DNA of 23,563 nt from DASXRC01 sp036506495. Its GTDB lineage: Bacteria; Actinomycetota; Actinomycetes; Mycobacteriales; Micromonosporaceae. The stretch spans positions 1-23,563 of the forward strand of contig DASXRQ010000243.1 of assembly GCA_036506495.1 (NCBI GenBank), given 5' to 3'. Below, one piece after another: positions 22,327 to 23,563 of this stretch; position 1 is the stretch's first letter; the number at the start of each line of letters is the position of its first letter. A model generated the notes under the pieces. It worked only from the letters and a program-made list of their open reading frames with translations. It made no database searches and was not told where the DNA came from. Position numbers and translations under genes: made by a program.

Positions 22327-23235
22327 CTAGTTCGCCACGAGCTGCTGCCCGACGTCGCGGCACAGCCGGGCCCCGTACGCCAGGCCGAGCCGGCCGGGGT
22401 ACCGCGCCAGCACACTGATCACCCAGGTGTCGCCGATCGCGAGGCAGCTGATGTGCCAGAGATCGTCCTCGTCCCGCAGGAGCCACCCGTTCTTGATCGC
22501 CACGTTCGTCGCCACTTCGTCGGCGAGTGCGTCGCGTACCCCGAAGTCGCCGTCGCCGCGCACGCCGCGCATCTGGTCGAGCAGCCACGGCGTCCAGCGC
22601 GGGCCGGCCGCGCGGCCGCCGGCGAGGCAGCCGCCGAGCCGTGCGGTGTCCCGGGCGGACACGATGGTGTTGCTCCACCGGTCGAGGTATCCGCCGCTCT
22701 CGGTGAGCTGGCATATCCGCACGAGTCGCTCTATCGACGCCGCGCCGCCGAGCACTCGGTAGAACTCTTGGCCGGCGCTGTTGTCGCTGTCGCGGATCAT
22801 CGTGCTGAGTCGCCGCAGCGCCTTGGCCGGCGGCGTTTGGCCGCTCGCGTCCGCTCGGCGCAGGTAGTCGGCGGCGAGCCAAACCTTGATCATCGACATG
22901 GTGTCCGACGGCGCCGTGAGGTTGGCGGAGCCGATGATCTCTCCCGTTCGCCTATCGAGCATTGCCCACGACAGGAAGCCGCCGCTCGTCACCGGGATCG
23001 GCCGGGGTAACGCGACCGGCCGTTGCACCGGCCTGCCGGCCGGCCGCGTGGTCACCGGGCTCGGGCTGGACACCGGACCGGGGGTCGGCGTGACCGATCG
23101 CGGGCCGCCACGGCTCACGCTCGCGGCGAGTCCGGCGACGAGCAGCGTGGCCGAGAGCGCCGCCGTCCCGGTCAGCAACCGACGGTCCCGGCGCTGACGG
23201 CGATCCCGTGCGGCGACGTCGGACAGTTCGGTCAC
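22327..23235 (-). CDS. Membrane-anchored class A beta-lactamase-fold serine hydrolase
   Basis: A 302-residue protein. A basic cytoplasmic N-terminus (RDRRQRRDRR) and a membrane helix (about 21-40) are followed by a Pro/Thr/Ser-rich linker (about 45-82) and an extracytoplasmic penicillin-recognising domain. The SxxK tetrad is SMIK (Ser114, Lys117) and the SxN motif is SDN (150-152). The third box reads KNG (248-250) where KTG is usual. Four cysteines (175, 203, 264, 292) may form disulphides. Such proteins are often annotated as serine hydrolases and may act on peptidoglycan or have lost activity; beta-lactam resistance cannot be claimed. The GTG start at 23235 lacks a good ribosome-binding site. 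The nearest upstream neighbour is the divergent cold-shock gene. Confidence 0.82.
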   Translation of the reverse strand: MTELSDVAARDRRQRRDRRLLTGTAALSATLLVAGLAASVSRGGPRSVTPTPGPVSSPSPVTTRPAGRPVQRPVALPRPIPVTSGGFLSWAMLDRRTGEIIGSANLTAPSDTMSMIKVWLAADYLRRADASGQTPPAKALRRLSTMIRDSDNSAGQEFYRVLGGAASIERLVRICQLTESGGYLDRWSNTIVSARDTARLGGCLAGGRAAGPRWTPWLLDQMRGVRGDGDFGVRDALADEVATNVAIKNGWLLRDEDDLWHISCLAIGDTWVISVLARYPGRLGLAYGARLCRDVGQQLVAN

Positions 23236-23342
23236 ATCGATTCAACGAGCCGGCGGAGTCGTACGCTGCGGCCTTGATCGTCTGGTTGTTTCGCGGCGCC
23301 GGATGTCTGATTTGGGGGAGTGCGAGACCGCGGGTCCTCGTG

Positions 23343-23348
23343 TAGCGT
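23343..23348 (+). promoter_or_regulatory. Candidate -10 element TAGCGT for the cold-shock gene
   Basis: TAGCGT fits TANNNT and would give a 5' leader of about 110 nt. The gap 23236-23468 otherwise shows only the hairpin described separately and no open frame with recognisable product. Confidence 0.3.
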
Positions 23349-23401
23349 GCGTGTTCGGCCGTTGTCATCGACTGACCCGCCCGGACCAGCGAATGCGGCG
23401 G

Positions 23402-23429
23402 CCCCGGCCAGCGAACGCTCCGGCCGGGG
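23402..23429 (+). repeat. Strong hairpin in the cold-shock gene leader
   Basis: CCCCGGCC (23402-23409) pairs perfectly with GGCCGGGG (23422-23429), and the loop can form an added AGC/GCT pair. It ends 26 nt before the GAGGAAG ribosome-binding site. It may be a leader stability element or a terminator of upstream transcription. Confidence 0.6.
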
Positions 23430-23468
23430 GTCTCGCGACCCAGCACCATCGAAGTGAGGAAGTGCACC

Positions 23469-23563
23469 GTGGCACAGGGCACCGTCAAGTGGTTCAACAG
23501 CGAGAAGGGCTACGGCTTCATCGCGGTCGACGGGGGGCAGGACGTCTTCGTCCACTTCTCGGC
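23469..23563 (+). CDS. Cold-shock domain protein (CspA family), cut off by window edge
   Basis: Only the first 31 codons are present: VAQGTVKWFNSEKGYGFI, then DVFVHFS. These contain RNP1 (KGYGFI) and RNP2 (VFVHF) of the single-domain cold-shock fold, which binds single-stranded RNA/DNA and acts as an RNA chaperone. The GTG start at 23469 has GAGGAAG 6 nt upstream. Full-length members have about 65-70 residues. The long structured leader is in keeping with leader-based control of csp genes, although cold induction cannot be judged from sequence. Confidence 0.95.
   Translation, partial: MAQGTVKWFNSEKGYGFIAVDGGQDVFVHFS

Noticed and set aside
1..23563. Horizontally acquired island, defence system or CRISPR array
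   Set aside because: Base composition and codon style look even across the window, no direct-repeat arrays are present and no defence or mobility genes are recognised.

Overview
The window is very GC-rich DNA with GTG/TTG starts, four-base GTGA gene overlaps and several apparently leaderless genes. Its gene set is typical of Actinobacteria: DUF4032 and DUF3263 proteins, a Cdc48-like AAA ATPase of the Cpa type, glucosyl-3-phosphoglycerate synthase, and a threonine synthase behind a SAM-I riboswitch. The protein sequences look most like Micromonosporaceae (Actinoplanes/Micromonospora/Dactylosporangium group). That placement comes from recalled family resemblance, not a search. I see no rRNA, tRNA, insertion sequence, phage gene or CRISPR array, and no compositional island. 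It reads as ordinary chromosome.

Layout. 1-2667: a truncated DUF4032 gene diverges from a PAP2-family membrane phosphatase gene that is coupled to an APC permease gene. 2678-2756 is a palindromic intergenic element. 2760-6528 (minus) is a tightly coupled four-gene amino-sugar catabolic operon: SIS isomerase/deaminase, ROK kinase, NagA-type deacetylase and class II aldolase. It diverges from its probable DeoR-family regulator (6716-7501). A 9-bp inverted repeat overlaps the -10 regions of both divergent promoters. 7581-9568 is an ABC-2 exporter pair, followed by a DUF3263 gene.

10094-12292 (minus) is the Cdc48/Cpa ATPase, whose first ATPase domain looks catalytically dead. Across a second palindromic element (12331-12400) lies a 936-residue fusion of a membrane-tethered CocE/X-Pro peptidase-like hydrolase and an ABC ATPase, coupled to its ABC-2 permease (15250-16122). 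gpgS converges on that permease, with both stop codons sharing one CTAG. gpgS diverges from the SAM-I riboswitch and thrC. The 245-bp gap after thrC holds a predicted three-way-junction structure.

18807-20011 (minus) encodes a small membrane protein with an HExxH motif, coupled to an SPPW-motif methyltransferase. The rest is paaN, a GNAT acetyltransferase, a membrane-anchored class A beta-lactamase-fold protein, and the start of a cold-shock protein gene that runs off the window.

The best candidates for something new are the hydrolase-ABC ATPase fusion with its permease, the structured element after thrC, and the HExxH/SPPW-methyltransferase gene pair. All functions are inferred from sequence alone.
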